NCBI RefSeq assembly: GCF_031755915.1
Contig: NC_083382.1
Coordinates: 33,750,501-33,814,500, forward strand
Direction: 5' to 3'
Origin: Ziziphus jujuba
Taxonomy: Eukaryota > Streptophyta > Magnoliopsida > Rosales > Rhamnaceae
DNA length: 64,000 nt
In this document: piece after piece, positions 1-12,671 of the stretch
Layout of the letters: every line of letters begins with the position of its first letter
Numbering within the stretch: the stretch's first letter is position 1
The notes under the pieces: model-generated
Database searches by the model: none
What the model was told of the DNA's origin: nothing
The model's input: the letters and a program-made list of their open reading frames with translations, nothing else
Made by a program: the position numbers and the translations under genes

Positions 1-231
1 TTATATATATATATATATTTACATCTCCGAATAATACTTATTTATTTTTTTTCTTTATTATTAATTAATTTATCATTAACTCAACACATATACAGTGCAT
101 ATGCATATATATATATATATATACATGCGTATCATATGGATTATGGGATATTATCGATATGGATGTATATATATTTATATATACATATATATATATATAA
201 TTAATGAACCCAATAATATTTTAATATGCAG
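1..231 (+). other. Intron of the subtilase gene, AT-microsatellite rich
   Basis: Almost pure A/T sequence with several (TA)n runs, ending in a TTTTAATATGCAG-type acceptor directly in front of the subtilase exon. No coding signal is visible. Confidence 0.6.
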
Positions 232-1110
232 CCAGACATAAGCGCTCCAGGAGTAAACATATTGGCAGCATGGCCTGAAAATACTCCTCCAACCGTGGAT
301 CCTAGTGACAAACGAAGAAATGTGAAGTGGAATTTTCTGTCAGGAACTTCCATGTCATGCCCGCACGTCTCCGCCATTGTTGCCCTCCTCAAATCAGCTC
401 ATCCCCACTGGTCTCCGGCCGCCATCCGATCTGCCCTCGTCACCACCGCCTACAACACCGACAAATACTCCGTCCACCACCCCATTCTCGACTCCGCTTC
501 CATGAAACCTTCCGATCCCTTCGACGTCGGAGCCGGCCACGTTGACCCCTTGAAAGCATTCGATCCCGGGTTGGTGTACGACATGGAAACCACCGACTAC
601 ATTCTATTCCTCTGCCACATCGGCTACACCCAGCAGCAGATTGAAGCCATGCTAATTCTAGCCCCCTGCCCCCACCCTGACGTCACCACCACGTGTGCTG
701 CCTCATCCACAAATCTAATATCCAACATGAATTACCCTTCCATCACCGTCACCGATCTGCGATCCCCTCGCACCCTTAAGCGCAGGGTTCGCAATGTTGG
801 GCATAACAGGAACGCCGTTTACTTGATTTGGAGGATTGTTAAGCCTCTTGGAGTGGAGGTGGTCATAAGGCCCAGGGTTTTAGTATTCTCCTGGTTTAGG
901 CAAGAGATTACCTACTATGTCACCCTCTACCCTATTCACAACTCTCCACCAGCAACTGGCCGAAGATGTGATTTTGGGGACATTGTTTGGTCAGATGGCT
1001 TTCATCACGTAAGGTCTCCCTTGGTTGTGTGCGTCAATAACCACCACAACCACAACGCTACTGCTCAGCAGCAGCCTCGTAATAATTTCTTGTTTCTCCA
1101 ACGCAAATGA
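232..1110 (+). CDS. Subtilisin-like serine protease (subtilase, S8), 3'-terminal exon only
   Basis: Partial gene: the coding exon appears to start just after an AG acceptor at about 230-231 and runs to a TGA at 1108-1110, about 292 codons. Subtilases are secreted proteases that process or degrade cell-wall and apoplastic proteins. The visible part contains the catalytic-serine block SGTSMSCPH, the downstream stretch with DVGAGHVDP and DPGLVYD that is typical of plant SBT enzymes, and a C-terminal fibronectin-III-like domain beginning near NYPSITV and ending near FGDIVWSDG. The signal peptide, propeptide and the catalytic Asp and His lie upstream, outside the window. The last about 20 residues are rich in His, Asn and Gln, an unusual tail. 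The sequence recalls the SBT3 group (perhaps SBT3.18-like), but the subgroup is a guess. The preceding 230 bases are AT-rich intron. Confidence 0.9.
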   Translation, partial: PDISAPGVNILAAWPENTPPTVDPSDKRRNVKWNFLSGTSMSCPHVSAIVALLKSAHPHWSPAAIRSALVTTAYNTDKYSVHHPILDSASMKPSDPFDVGAGHVDPLKAFDPGLVYDMETTDYILFLCHIGYTQQQIEAMLILAPCPHPDVTTTCAASSTNLISNMNYPSITVTDLRSPRTLKRRVRNVGHNRNAVYLIWRIVKPLGVEVVIRPRVLVFSWFRQEITYYVTLYPIHNSPPATGRRCDFGDIVWSDGFHHVRSPLVVCVNNHHNHNATAQQQPRNNFLFLQRK

Positions 1111-2029
1111 TTTATCATGCATGCTCCCTTCTATTTTCCTCTTTAAAATTCAATGTATGAATGATGATGTTAATCATCGATCCACAACCGCATGCATGAA
1201 TGAATAATAATATTTGAATTTCTAAATCAGATACAGATCTGATTGGTTAAAGTGTGTATGTCCATATCATGTATATGTGAACATTTCAATTACACTAACT
1301 GTTTGTAAATCCAATGTCTCATTTATAATATATTTTCTATATTAATGTCTTACGAACAACTCTCACCTTTGTACACGAAAATCAATAGGGTTCATAATCA
1401 TAAACCATATATCCGTTATTGGATAGTAGATTTGTGGACATAAACCCATTGGGTTCTTGTGGTCCAAATGTTTTTGTTCTTCGAAAGGCCCAAAACGACA
1501 ATAACGAATGCTGACTTAGACATTCCTTGCCTGACCCATTAATACATATGCAGGCCCAATGTATAGAGATCCTACTTCGGTCCATATAATTATAAACTGT
1601 GTATTCCAAATTCTCCACCTACAGTTGTAGTTTGGTTCTTGAATTTTTCTTTTTGTTAGCTTTGAAACTTTAATTTGTAGTGCACTTTGGTTCACTTATT
1701 GTTTTGTTTTTTGTTTTTTTTTTTAATAAAAGCAGGTGTGTTTTTTTGTTTAAAATCACTAAAATACAACTTTAAGGTCTAAAGTATTAAATAACAAAAA
1801 AAAAAAAAAAGGTACTTCGATAACTAAAATGGAACTATAGGCATGGTTCATTGACTAATAGAGGTAATAATCCAAAAAAATAAAAAAAATAAATAAAGAA
1901 ATGTAGAACCATATTTAGATTGCTTTTGATTTTGTTTCTTTAGTACTTATAAATTTTTGTAAAATTTTTATGTAAAACACTCTATATTGACTTTGTCTAT
2001 AAATTTTTTTTTGAAATTGAAGTTTGATG

Positions 2030-2400
2030 ATTTGTTTGGTATAGCTAATAAAAGTAGAAATTTAGTCTGTAGAGTTTTGAATAATAGATTTTTTTGAAAA
2101 TAAACTTTTATTAAAAAGCTAATAAGTGTTTGGTTATAAATAAAAAAACTGCATTAAATGCTCATTAAATTATATTAAATGCTTATTAGATTTTTATATA
2201 AGGTAAAATAAAAGAATTTTTTTTATAAAAACTCAAAATTTAGACTTATATAAAACAGTTTAAAAAGCTCGTTTTTTGATTAATAAGTATTTATTGATTT
2301 TTGCCAAACATATTTATTTTTTGATAAAAAATTTTTAACCATCTAGTAAAGCTTTTAAGCAAAAAAAAAAAAAAAAAAAAAAAAATTCTACTAAACAGAG
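2030..2400. mobile_element. Possible degraded hAT-like MITE
   Basis: The stretch opens with GTTTGGTATAGCTAATAAAAG and closes with TACTAAACAGAGCTT, which are roughly reverse-complementary (GTTTGGTA against GTTTAGTA). Internal phrases such as AAGTGTTTGG and its inverse CCAAACAT repeat the pattern seen in many eudicot non-autonomous hAT elements. No target duplication was identified and a 25-A run interrupts one arm, so this is tentative. Confidence 0.3.
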
Positions 2401-3431
2401 CTTGAAGCACTTTATAAACTTGTTAAAACATTTATACTTTCAAAATTTTAAAACAAATCAAACTGAATTATGATTCTTGATGAAAAAAATTATTATAAAT
2501 GATAAAGAATAATAGATTGAGCCTAACTATTATTTGTGGATGATCTTTCTTGGACATGCATATATATTAAGAAAAAGGGGTGTCACCTTGTAGGATAATC
2601 GGTATTTATTACCAAAGCTTTGCAATGGATGGATTACTATTATAAAGTAATTATATTTAATAATTCTACAAAAAATAATTAAAATTTATTAGAAAAGTAG
2701 TAGAGAGTTTGATGAAAAGTATTTTTTTTGGTGAATGAGTTTGATGAAAAGTATTGGAGCGATGAATCACAAAGAAATACATAATTTAATTAAAAGTAAA
2801 AATGTGTAATAGATGGATATCGACAAAGACTACAATAACAACTATAATTCTTACTCATAGAAAATAATATCTTGTCCATATAGAGTTTCACAAAAGGAAA
2901 AGGCTGTACTAAAAGGAAATGGCAGAGCAGGCCTCTTAATATTTAAATCCCGAAAATGCCCACGTTACAAAGCTCGACCAAAAAAATTAATACCATCATA
3001 TACTAGTACATGGCTTGGAGAGATGGGGACATCCATGTCCTTTTATAATTAGGGTTTCCAAACTCTCCCCTTTAGGTGTACAAATAGTCAGACCCAGACC
3101 CGAAGGAGGATTGGAATCACACAGCACGAATGGTACCCAATCCCAACTCACCCACCAATCATATTTCGCATTTCCTCAAGCACGGCCAAGCCAATTTAAA
3201 CAACAGCAAATCATCAGTCGCCACGTGGAAATTTAGGCCAATGGAAGGCGGTGGATGAGATCATAAAACGACCTGCGGGTAACGAAATCAGACTGCTGAA
3301 GAGGAGCCGTGGTGCTATTTGAATCACCGCTTTTGGATGAACAAAACCTCTCTTTCCAAAAACCCAAACCCTTGGCGGCTGTGAGACCCGTTGTTTCACC
3401 TCTCCACCTCTCCTTCTCCCTATCTCTCTCC

Positions 3432-3493
3432 TAGGGTTTCTCTCTCTTTTCCTGCTAAAACCCCTGTAATCCAATTCCGGGATTTTAGGGTTT
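3432..3493 (+). promoter_or_regulatory. Two telo-box motifs in the ECT2-like leader
   Basis: TAGGGTTT occurs at 3432-3439 and again at 3486-3493, 50-110 bases before the start codon, inside a CT-rich 5' leader. The telo-box (AAACCCTA) is a known element of plant promoters of highly expressed, growth-related genes. Its function here is inferred from position only. Confidence 0.45.
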
Positions 3494-3543
3494 AACACAT
3501 CCGAAGCCAAAAATCAGCGAGAGATCTGTCTACCTATTCTGTT

Positions 3544-5116
3544 ATGGCCACCGTCGCTTCTCCTGCGGATCGTATCCTTTATAGATTTCGTTATCTTGGT
3601 GTACTTTGTTTTATGCTTTGCTTATCTGGGTTCTCTTCCGATCTGTTTTTACTGGATTGGTTTTGGGTCCGACTGAGTTTCCTGTTCTTTTGCTGATATG
3701 GCTTTCTGTTTACCATGTAGATCGGATTATGTTGCTTCTTTTTTGGCTGTTTCAGTTACTTAGCATGTTCTTTTTTTATCCTTTTGTGGTTTATGGTTTC
3801 CCCGTATTTGTTATAGAATTTAATAGTTATAGGGTATAATATGGATTTGTAGCTTTCAAATTTAAAGTTCTTGCCCTGCGTTCTATTTGATTTTATGGTC
3901 TGATTTTGGTGTTGGTCTATTTGTGTTTGATTGAGATGTGTTCTTGCTGATGGAGTGTCAGTTGAAAATTATAGTTGGGTCTTTTGCCTGTATGTCTTAA
4001 TATGATTCCTAGGATCTGTGCTTTTAGACTTTGATATTTTACGTTCGGGTATCTCTTTAATCTTGTATTAGTGGAGTGATTGAGTAGAGTCTTACCGGCT
4101 CCTGTGGTGACTGTTTTTACAAACATGATAAGTTACCGAATTGTATTGGGTGATTTGAGACAGGGGTTGTATTAACGGTTTTAATGATTTCTTTGTCTCC
4201 CTTTTTAATTATGACAAATATATGTGTTTCCTTTACTTTGCAATCAATAGAAGCTGCGGATTTGCTGCAGAAGTTGTCTTTAGATTCTCAAACAAAGACA
4301 TTGGAAATTCCTGAGCCTACCAAGAAGGTAATATGCACTACATCTTAGTTGTTGGAAGATGATGTCTCTAGTTCTAATACTCAATTTTGTCCGCTTCCAA
4401 ACTTTCTGTATATGGACATTTGGTGTCCTGAAATTTATTTTCCCCTATATTCCATTTCAAAATTTAACGAGATTGGGGCTGTAATGAAATATACAAATGA
4501 CATATGTCATGTTTAGAAAATCTAAAAATTTGAATTTGACTGTATTTTTCTATGCAGCCATCTGCTAACCAGTTTGGGTCTGTTGATTCTGCTAATGCTG
4601 CTAATGGTCAGATCCCATCATCCGAACGGTCTGTAACCCCTTTGCTACCTGATTTCATGGATCCGTCAGTGTGCTATGTTCCTAATGGTTATCCATCTAC
4701 TGCCTATTACTATGGAGGTATTTTAATCTAAAATTGTGTGTTAGATGTCTGCTTAATGATTGCCAAATTAAGCCGTTTTGACTGCCAACTTCTTTGATAT
4801 GGATAGTGCAAGATAGAGTTATATCATCGAAAGTGTCAAGCCTTTCTTAAATATCTTGCAGGCTATGAAGGCACTGGTAATGAGTGGGATGACTACTCTA
4901 GATATGTAAATCCAGATGCAGTGGAGATGACCTCTGTAAGTGGTTTTCCTTGGTTACGGTTGTTTTTATTGGTCCTGGATGACGTTGATCACTTCTGCAT
5001 GTGTTTATCTCAAATTACTTAATTACTAATTTGTTGGTTGTCATTATATTTCAGTAAGATTTTATATTATTGCATATTTGGTTTCTCCCTCCACCCCCAC
5101 CCCCCCCCCCCGCCCT

Positions 5117-5150
<34 letters not shown>

Positions 5151-7409
5151 AATTTATATGTGTCTGTGCTTATATGCATCTGTGTTTATGCATGGATACA
5201 TATCTTTCTGATATGTGGTTACATTCTAAAATTTTGGTTTGTATAATTTCAGGGAGTTTATGGGGATAATGGTTCTCTTATGTATCATCATGGTTATGGG
5301 TATGCACACTATGGTCCATACTCACCAGCAGCTTCGCCAGTTCCCACTCTGGGAAATGATGGTCAACTGTATGGGCCTCAGCACTACCAGTATCCTCATT
5401 ATTTCCAGCCACTGACTCCGACCAGTGGGCCATACACTCCTAGTCCTGCTGCTGCTCCTCAAAGTGAGGTCTCGACCTCTATTGCTACTGATCAGAAGCC
5501 TCTTCCTGTAGAAACAGCTAATGGGAATTCTAATGGAATTGTAAATGGTGGGGGAGTCAAAGGAAATAATGGTTCAGCTCCTTTAAAGCCAGCATTTCAG
5601 AACTCATCTTTTAATTCTAATGGTTCATATGGAAGGGGTGCTTTGCCAGGTCGTGTTCCAACCACTGGATATCAGGACCCAAGATTTGTTTTTGATGGTT
5701 TACGTTCTCCTATCCCATGGTTAGATGGCCCGCTTTTTTCAGATGGGCAGCCAAGGCCTGTGACCAGTACAGCAATTACGTCTTCAATTTCAAATGGCAA
5801 TAACATTCCATCTTCAAGGAATCAGAATTACCGTCCAAATTCTCAATACATGGTATGCATTAGACATTTTTGTTATTTGGGATGAGTTGGGGAGGATGCA
5901 TTAAGTGGTGTAGAAATAAATTAGAAATATTGTTTTTTTTTTTTTTTTTTTTTTTTAGTTATTTGTTTTTATATTTGTTCAATGATTGAAGGTGTTATTG
6001 GACCATAACTGTATTAGACTTCGGTTAGATGTGGATATTTGTATATTTTTGGATAGATATGTATGTTCCTTTGTGATGCAAATATTCCTCTTTTGTAGTC
6101 TGTGGAATGGTAGTTCAAAAATATTTAATGTTAAAATTTTGCATCTCATGTTTCTCTTCCTTCGTGTCCCACAGGGCTTGCATCACCCAAGACCAGTATC
6201 TGGCATGAGTGCAGCTGGGTTCATAAATAGAATGTACCCAAATAAGCTATACGGTCAATATGGAAACACAGTCAGATCTGGCATGGGCTTTGGATACCAT
6301 GGTTACGACTCAAGAACAAGTGGACGTGCGTGGCTTGCTGTTGACAGCAAGTACAAACCAAGGGGACGAAATGGTGGATACTATGGGTATGGTAATGAGA
6401 ACATGGATGGTTTGAATGAACTGAATAGAGGGCCACGAGCCAAGGGATCGAAGAACCAGAAGAGTTTTGCACCTACTGCTTTAGCAGTTAAGGGTCAGAA
6501 TCTGCCAACAAGTGTTACTAATGATGAGGAGAAAGATAAGGCAATTGGTGTTCCGGATCGAGATCAATATAATAAAGCTGATTTCCCAGAGGAGTACTCT
6601 GATGCTAAATTTTTTATAATTAAGTCATACAGTGAGGATGATGTTCATAAGAGCATCAAGTACAATGTCTGGGCAAGCACGCCTAATGGGAACAAGAAGC
6701 TTCATGCAGCATACCAGGAGGCTCAGGAGAAGTCCAATGGCTGTCCCATATTTCTTTTCTTCTCAGTGAGTATTTCAATGCAAGTGCTTGGTTGAGCTTT
6801 CTTGTTATAATACAATTTGAGCAATGTTTTTATTTTTTATTTTTTTATTTTTTTAATATTCTTTTTCAGGTCAATACTAGTGGGCAATTTGTTGGCCTCG
6901 CTGAGATGATGGGACCGGTTGATTTTAACAAGAATGTGGAGTACTGGCAGCAAGACAAGTGGAATGGTTGCTTCCCTGTTAAGTGGCATATTGTTAAAGA
7001 TGTTCCCAACAGTTTATTGAAGCACATCACTCTTGAGAACAATGAGAACAAACCCGTGACAAACAGTAGGGACACTCAGGAGGTAATTTTTACTTCTTCT
7101 TAAAGATTACTATTGACCTTGTTCCTTGCTTTCCTTTTATAACAGTTATCTTTTGGTTTTTGTAGGTCAAGTTGGAGCCAGGTCTTAAAATGATTAAAAT
7201 ATTTAAGGATCACTCCAGCAAAACATGTATTTTGGATGATTTTGGATTTTATGAGACTCGCCAGAAGACAATTCAGGAGAAGAAGGCTAAGCAACAGCAG
7301 CAATTTCACAAACAGGCAATAGCTCCATTCCATCGTTACAATTTTTTCATTTTTTTTGCCAGTGTTGTTTTATCAAATAACCTGTATATGGGTGGTTTCT
7401 TCAACACCC

Positions 7410-7447
<38 letters not shown>

Positions 7448-7771
7448 ACACCCGTTTTCTTTTTTTTAATCTTTTTCTGTTTTATTTGCCCCGTGGAGGC
7501 TGACTTTTCTCTGTATTTGTGAAACTAGGAAAAGCAGGTTTGGGAAGGAAAGCCCATGGAGGAGAAGAAGGAAGTGGCTAATGTAGAGCTGAACCAAAAG
7601 TCGTTGGATGTTGCTTCAGAATTGGGCTCTGCGCCAGTTGTTCATGCTAGCGACAGCTTGAAGCTTTCAGAAAATGGATCTGTTATCACGACTGTTGATG
7701 CCCCGAAGGGTGCTAAGTCAGTTGTGCCAGAGAAGAGGGTTGTGGGAAATGGGGTTGTAAATGGTTGCTAG
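3544..7771 (+). CDS. ECT2: YTH-domain m6A reader, ECT2/ECT4 type
   Basis: Nine exons: 3544-3571, 4251-4327, 4558-4717, 4862-4935, 5253-5852, 6175-6765, 6870-7082, 7166-7315, 7529-7771; about 711 residues. It should bind N6-methyladenosine in mRNA in the cytoplasm. The long N-terminal part is Tyr/Gly/Pro/Ser-rich and disordered, as expected for ECT proteins that form condensates. The YTH domain lies at about residues 457-595 and keeps the three cage tryptophans: W479 (in NVWASTP), W536 and W541 (in [10 protein letters not shown]). The start [10 protein letters not shown] and the ending VVNGC match the ECT2/ECT4 group. Intron 8 uses a GC donor (CAG|GCAATA at 7316). The last exon has two in-frame acceptors, after TAG at 7528 or after CAG at 7537, differing by three codons. 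Introns 4 and 8 carry poly-C tracts. Confidence 0.93.
5092..5152. repeat. Compound microsatellite (C)n-(CT)n-(TA)n in ECT2 intron 4
   Basis: A C-rich run followed by alternating CT and then TA repeats within intron 4. It is non-coding and likely length-polymorphic. Confidence 0.8.
7411..7445 (+). repeat. Poly-C homopolymer, 35 consecutive C
   Basis: Thirty-five uninterrupted cytosines inside intron 8 of the YTH gene, about 95 bases after the unusual GC donor and about 80 bases before the acceptor. The complementary strand is a G35 run that could form G-quadruplex structures. It could also be partly a sequencing or assembly artefact. Confidence 0.95.
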
Positions 7772-8887
7772 CCTCTGTCTGCTTTGCACAATGGTGGTCC
7801 ATCCTCCGCTAATTTGGTCTGCCCTTAGAAGTGTCAAGGTTTTGCTGGTTAGGAATACACTACATGGCAAAGCTAGGGGCAAGGTCTCTCAAAACGTTTG
7901 GACTGCCGTGATGGGTATATGTTGCTTTGCTTGAAGAGTCAATAATTCGTTGAGGGGATAGAAAGTAAATGTTATAGAAATCTGTATGCATTTGAAAGCA
8001 GGGTAATGTTCCTCAGAATCCAAGTTTCACCCCATTTTTCGTTGGGTCTCTGTTTTTACAGCGTAGCTCCTAACAGGTTTTGGTTGTCTAGATTTTGGGT
8101 TTAGGGTTTCTGGTCTAGTGGCTTTTATATCCTTATTATGATTTTATTTCTTTTTTTTGTTTTTTTGTTTTTTTTTACTTTTTTTTTTATTATCTTTTTT
8201 CATTTTTATATTCCCCCTATACTTGTTTGGCTATTTCCTGTCTTGTAAATCTAGATCTACTTCATTGAGCGGGCAGCTTTGCTTTTGTACTTGTTAAAGA
8301 GAGAGCTGGAAGCAAGGTGGGAAAATATTACAATATAGTCGAGAGTTTTTAAGAATTTCACCTTTCCTTTCCCATGTTGTTTCTTAACCTCCTGTTATGT
8401 TTTCCAAAGCATTATTGTGGTATATAATTAGTGGAAATCGAATATTTTCGGCAGCAATATAAATATGGAAAGAATAAAGAGAAATTTGAGGAGGTAAATT
8501 TGCCGCCTTTTGTTGAGTTGGTGTTTGTGTAAAATGAACTTCATAAGGGAAACTGGTAAAGACTGCTTTCAACGTTGGGTCGATGGCTATTCTTATCGAT
8601 TCAAAACCAAATTTGTAAGATTAATAATACATAGCATCCATCATTAACGAATGAGAATTATTAATAATAATGAAGTTGCTGGAAATTTTATCTTTATTTC
8701 TGAGTAAATTCTCCTTGCAGGAACGTAAAAGCAAAATAAATAAAGAGAGTAAATTAAAGATCAAACAGGAAAGAGTGTGTATGGTATAAAATCTGTATTA
8801 CCAAAAACAGGATGGAATCTGAATAAAAGAATTTTTCAGAAAAGGAGATTAAAAAAAGAATCTGGTTGGTTTAAAGGCCAAGGTGTG

Positions 8888-8918
<31 letters not shown>

Positions 8919-9231
8919 TAAGGAATAATAAAATGCAAAATAAAAAATGCATAATGGTAAGAGCAACGAAGAAATAATAGAAAATGGTGTTGATAAGCAT
9001 CGGTGACAGGGTGACAGGGTATGGTGGTTTGGAAAACTGAGGTGATAAGGTTAAAATTGAGATTGGCGTTATTTTTGGGACCAACAACCACAAAATCGAC
9101 AAAACAAAATAAAAACGACCTTAAAAAAAAATAAAATAAAAAAAAGAGAAAGAAAGAGATTTCATCATAATTTGATAATTAGGTGTGGTGAGAGGCTGAG
9201 GTGAAGGCTGAAACAACAAAACATTGTTGAC
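7772..9231. other. Spacer: ECT2-like 3' UTR and BCKDH E1-beta upstream region
   Basis: The first about 500 bases look like a 3' UTR of the YTH gene, T-rich towards about 8150-8210. The remainder is AT-rich with a long T run at about 8886-8909. The 100 bases before 9232 would hold the BCKDH 5' UTR. No further gene was recognised. Confidence 0.55.
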
Positions 9232-12200
9232 ATGGCCAGCAGTATGAGTGTAAGCAGGAGGAGATTTGGAAGATTGCTGGCAAGAATCAGCGGCAGCAGA
9301 AGGCAATTTTCTTCTACAACCTCCTCCATTTCCATTGATGACCAACAGCAACAGCAAGCCCAACCCCAACCCCAACCCAGATCCTTGAACCTCTACTCTG
9401 CTATCAACCAAGCTCTCCACATCGCCTTAGATTCTGATCCACGGTGAGGGACCTCTTTCCTCTTTCCTTTCCAATTATCTATTTTTGCAAATTTTCCATT
9501 TCTTTTTCTGTTTTGTCATTTTATTATTATTATTATTAATTCAAAATTTAATCTGAAACTCCTGATTGATGATAGTGCGTATGTATTTGGCGAAGATGTG
9601 GGCTTTGGTGGGGTATTCCGTTGCACAACAGGATTAGCCGATCGTTTTGGTAAAAGTAGGGTTTTCAATACTCCTCTCTGTGAGCAGGTACCCCCTTTAT
9701 TTCATAATCATTTCCTCTTCCTGCTTCTCTTTTTCTACTACAACTTTATATGCTTATCTCCATCTAATCTCTATTCTTAACCTTAAACCCCACTCCAAAT
9801 TCCTCGGATAATTAGCTTTTTATTTATTTAATTTAAAATCTTACTCTCTGTGTTTCCCCTACTCTTTTAAAATTGTAATATGGAAGTTGAGCTTCTTGTT
9901 TCTTTTACTTGAAAAGAACAAACAAACAAAAACTATTTAAATAAAAAAAAAAAAAAAAAAAACTGAATGTTATTCTTATTTTCCCATGTTTTTAATTATT
10001 TCTTTTTCCCACACGAGTATCTCTTTAAACAATGGCATTCACAACATTATATTTTACTTTTCTTTACTCTCAGGGCATTGTTGGTTTTGGCATTGGTCTA
10101 GCAGCAATGGTAAGTTAGTTTTACAAATTTAGTCTCCATATTCAACTTAAAATAAAACCTTGATCAAAGTTTCTCTCTCTCTCTCTCATACAATATTTAT
10201 AAGCTTTAACTCTTGCTTTCCTCGCACATGATAGGGCAATCGAGCAATAGCAGAAATCCAATTTGCAGATTATATATATCCTGCTTTCGATCAGGCAATC
10301 GTCCTCCCTAATGCTAGGCTGTATTATAGCCTCATAACTGGCCACTGATTTGACCAGGCTTTCATCTTGTAGATTGTCAACGAAGCTGCAAAATTCAGGT
10401 ACCGGAGTGGCAATCAATTTAATTGTGGAGGTAAAGCCGTGCGCTTTTTGTTTGCTTCAGCCCAAAGGTTCCTTCTTCTTGAATTATGAGGTTTAATTTT
10501 GACCCCTAGGTTTAACAATAAGAGCCCCTTATGGAGCTGTGGGCCATGGTGGACATTACCACTCACAATCCCCTGAAGCTTTCTTCTGTCATGTTCCTGG
10601 TATCAAAGTATGCTTATTCTTGTTAGACAAATGATATGCTTTTTAGGTTCTTCTAATTGGTTATATCCCTTCATTTTGAAGGATGGAACAATGTCTGGCA
10701 CTAACGAAAATGTGATATTAAGTACTTACACTGTATTTTGCACATCAAATGAATTCCGACCCTTTTGCATGATATCTATTGTGTGAATATCAAACAGATT
10801 TGTGACAACTTGTTATGCAGTTTTCCTTAAGATTGTGTTCAAACACATGTACATCTACAAAACAAATGGCAGCTTAGATCAAATTTCATTTTCATATCAG
10901 CTGCCTTAATAATTTTTTATATTAACTTTAATTTTGTCAAATATGATGTTACAAATTTACTTGCACCGCTATTGCATATTTTGTTAAATATATGGACTTC
11001 TATATTTATCATGAGCTTGGTGGTAGCTGTGTCTATGATATCTTTGCCAAGACAATTGTGCTAAACGTTGATGAAAGAGAAATGCATTTCTTTCACTTTT
11101 TTCTGATTACATGGTTGTTACTATTTTTTTTAAAAAAAAGGTCTAAAATGTAGTTCTTTATATAGGTGGTCATCCCTCGAAGTCCACGGCAAGCAAAAGG
11201 GTTATTACTATCTTGCATCCGTGATCCAAACCCTGTTGTTTTTTTTGAACCTAAGGTAACCCAATTGAATTATCAGGTCTAACTATCAATTTAAAATTAT
11301 ATTTTGTATATGTCTTTTGTTTCAGTGGCTATACCGCTTGTCAGTAGAAGAGGTTCCAGAGCATGACTACATGTTACCTTTATCAGAGGCTGAGGTACAT
11401 TGCATCTAGTATGACATAGATTATTGGTAAGTCTGGAAAATAAAAATTGAAATTACAACTCTCACTTATAATTTTGTTAGGTAATTCGAGAAGGCAATGA
11501 TATTACATTGGTTGGATGGGGAGCTCAGTTATCCATAATGGAACAGGCTTGTATTGATGCTGAAAAAGTAAGTTTTTCTTATTGCTGGAAAATTTTATTC
11601 ATTTTCCGCTTTGAGAAAATCAAAATTATCTCATCCTTTTAATGGTGAACATTTTATGTAGCCTGACACATGAAAACTTTCAGGATGGAATTTCTTGTGA
11701 ACTGATAGACCTAAGAACTCTAATACCCTGGGATAAGGAAACAGTGGAGGCTTCTGTCAGAAAGACTGGAAGGCTTCTTGTAAGTATAAGTCCTTTGTTG
11801 AAGTATGATTTATTAGAATAGGTTGGTTCACCCTTTTTTTATGACCAATTCAAAATACTTACTTGTAGATTAGTCATGAAGCTCCAGTTACTGGTGGGTT
11901 TGGGGCTGAAATATCAGCTTCTATTGTTGAAAGGTGCTTCTTAAGGGTAAGCACCAACCTTTGTATAGACTCGCATTTCAGTTGAAAACTTAGAACTTTT
12001 ACTATTTTTCTTTTTCGCTCAACCCACAGCTTGTGGTGGTAGGGGCGATACATTATTACTTATAAAGGGGATGAAAACGATAAGCAAAACCAGAAAGGCA
12101 AATATACTTAAGATATATTTCATCTGCTAAAATATGTTTTTCCTTTCATTAGCAAACATTTAAGGCACATCACTTTGATATTTTTGTTATTAGCCAAACG

Positions 12201-12544
12201 TCGAATTATTTGGTAACTACCCTGTATATATGAGAACTAAAAAAATCGTTTGTGTGTGTGTGCGCGTGCCAGTTAGAAGCACCTGTAAGCAGGGTATGTG
12301 GTCTGGACACCCCCTTCCCTCTTGTATTTGAGCCTTTCTATATGCCCACCAAGAATAAAGTAAGTGTTTTTTGTTTGCTTTGTTTTTGTTTTTTTTGCTT
12401 TTATTTTTTAATTTTAATATTTTTATTTTTTATATAAATTTTGCTTCCAAATTTTTGGGTTATAATTAAGGTATTCGGTATTTACTCGTATCCGTCACGT
12501 TATTGCAGATATTGGATGCAATTAAAGCGACTGTGAATTACTAG
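9232..12544 (+). CDS. BCKDHB: Branched-chain 2-oxoacid dehydrogenase E1 component, beta subunit (mitochondrial)
   Basis: Thirteen exons: 9232-9443, 9576-9687, 10074-10109, 10235-10294, 10373-10430, 10510-10607, 11166-11255, 11326-11394, 11481-11567, 11684-11779, 11869-11946, 12273-12359, 12509-12544; 372 residues. With E1-alpha it forms the thiamine-diphosphate enzyme that decarboxylates the 2-oxo acids of Val, Leu and Ile. The first about 35 residues are rich in Arg and Ser with no acidic residue, a mitochondrial presequence, followed by a Gln/Pro-rich linker. Conserved blocks in order are [37 protein letters not shown], the [14 protein letters not shown] loop, [42 protein letters not shown] and [15 protein letters not shown]. 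Intron 4 begins with GC (CAG|GCAATC at 10295), needed to join FDQ to [13 protein letters not shown]. The plant counterpart is DIN4/BCDH-beta. Confidence 0.95.
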
Positions 12545-12671
12545 TCTGCCCATTAAGTCATCTTCTATCTTGCATATTTAAAAGGGACATGTGATTTAAG
12601 CTCTCTAGCTAAAACATTAGTATGGTGTTTCTCTATCCATCTCTGCCAGTGCGCAAAATAAACTGTAAACC

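Larger units (their letters stand above)
1111..3543. other. Intergenic spacer between subtilase and ECT2-like gene
   Basis: AT-rich spacer with poly-A/T tracts. It holds the subtilase 3' UTR, a cluster of GGCCCA-type motifs (about 1488-1560) together with a near-perfect palindrome AACCCATTGGGTT (about 1443-1456), a possible degraded hAT-like MITE (about 2030-2400) and, from about 3300, the pyrimidine-rich promoter and 5' UTR of the YTH gene. No protein gene was recognised. Confidence 0.6.

Noticed and set aside
10295..10303. Using the GT at 10301-10302 as donor of BCKDH intron 4
   Set aside because: It would insert two extra residues (Ala-Ile) into the strictly conserved FDQ-IVNEAAK junction; the GC donor six bases earlier fits the family.
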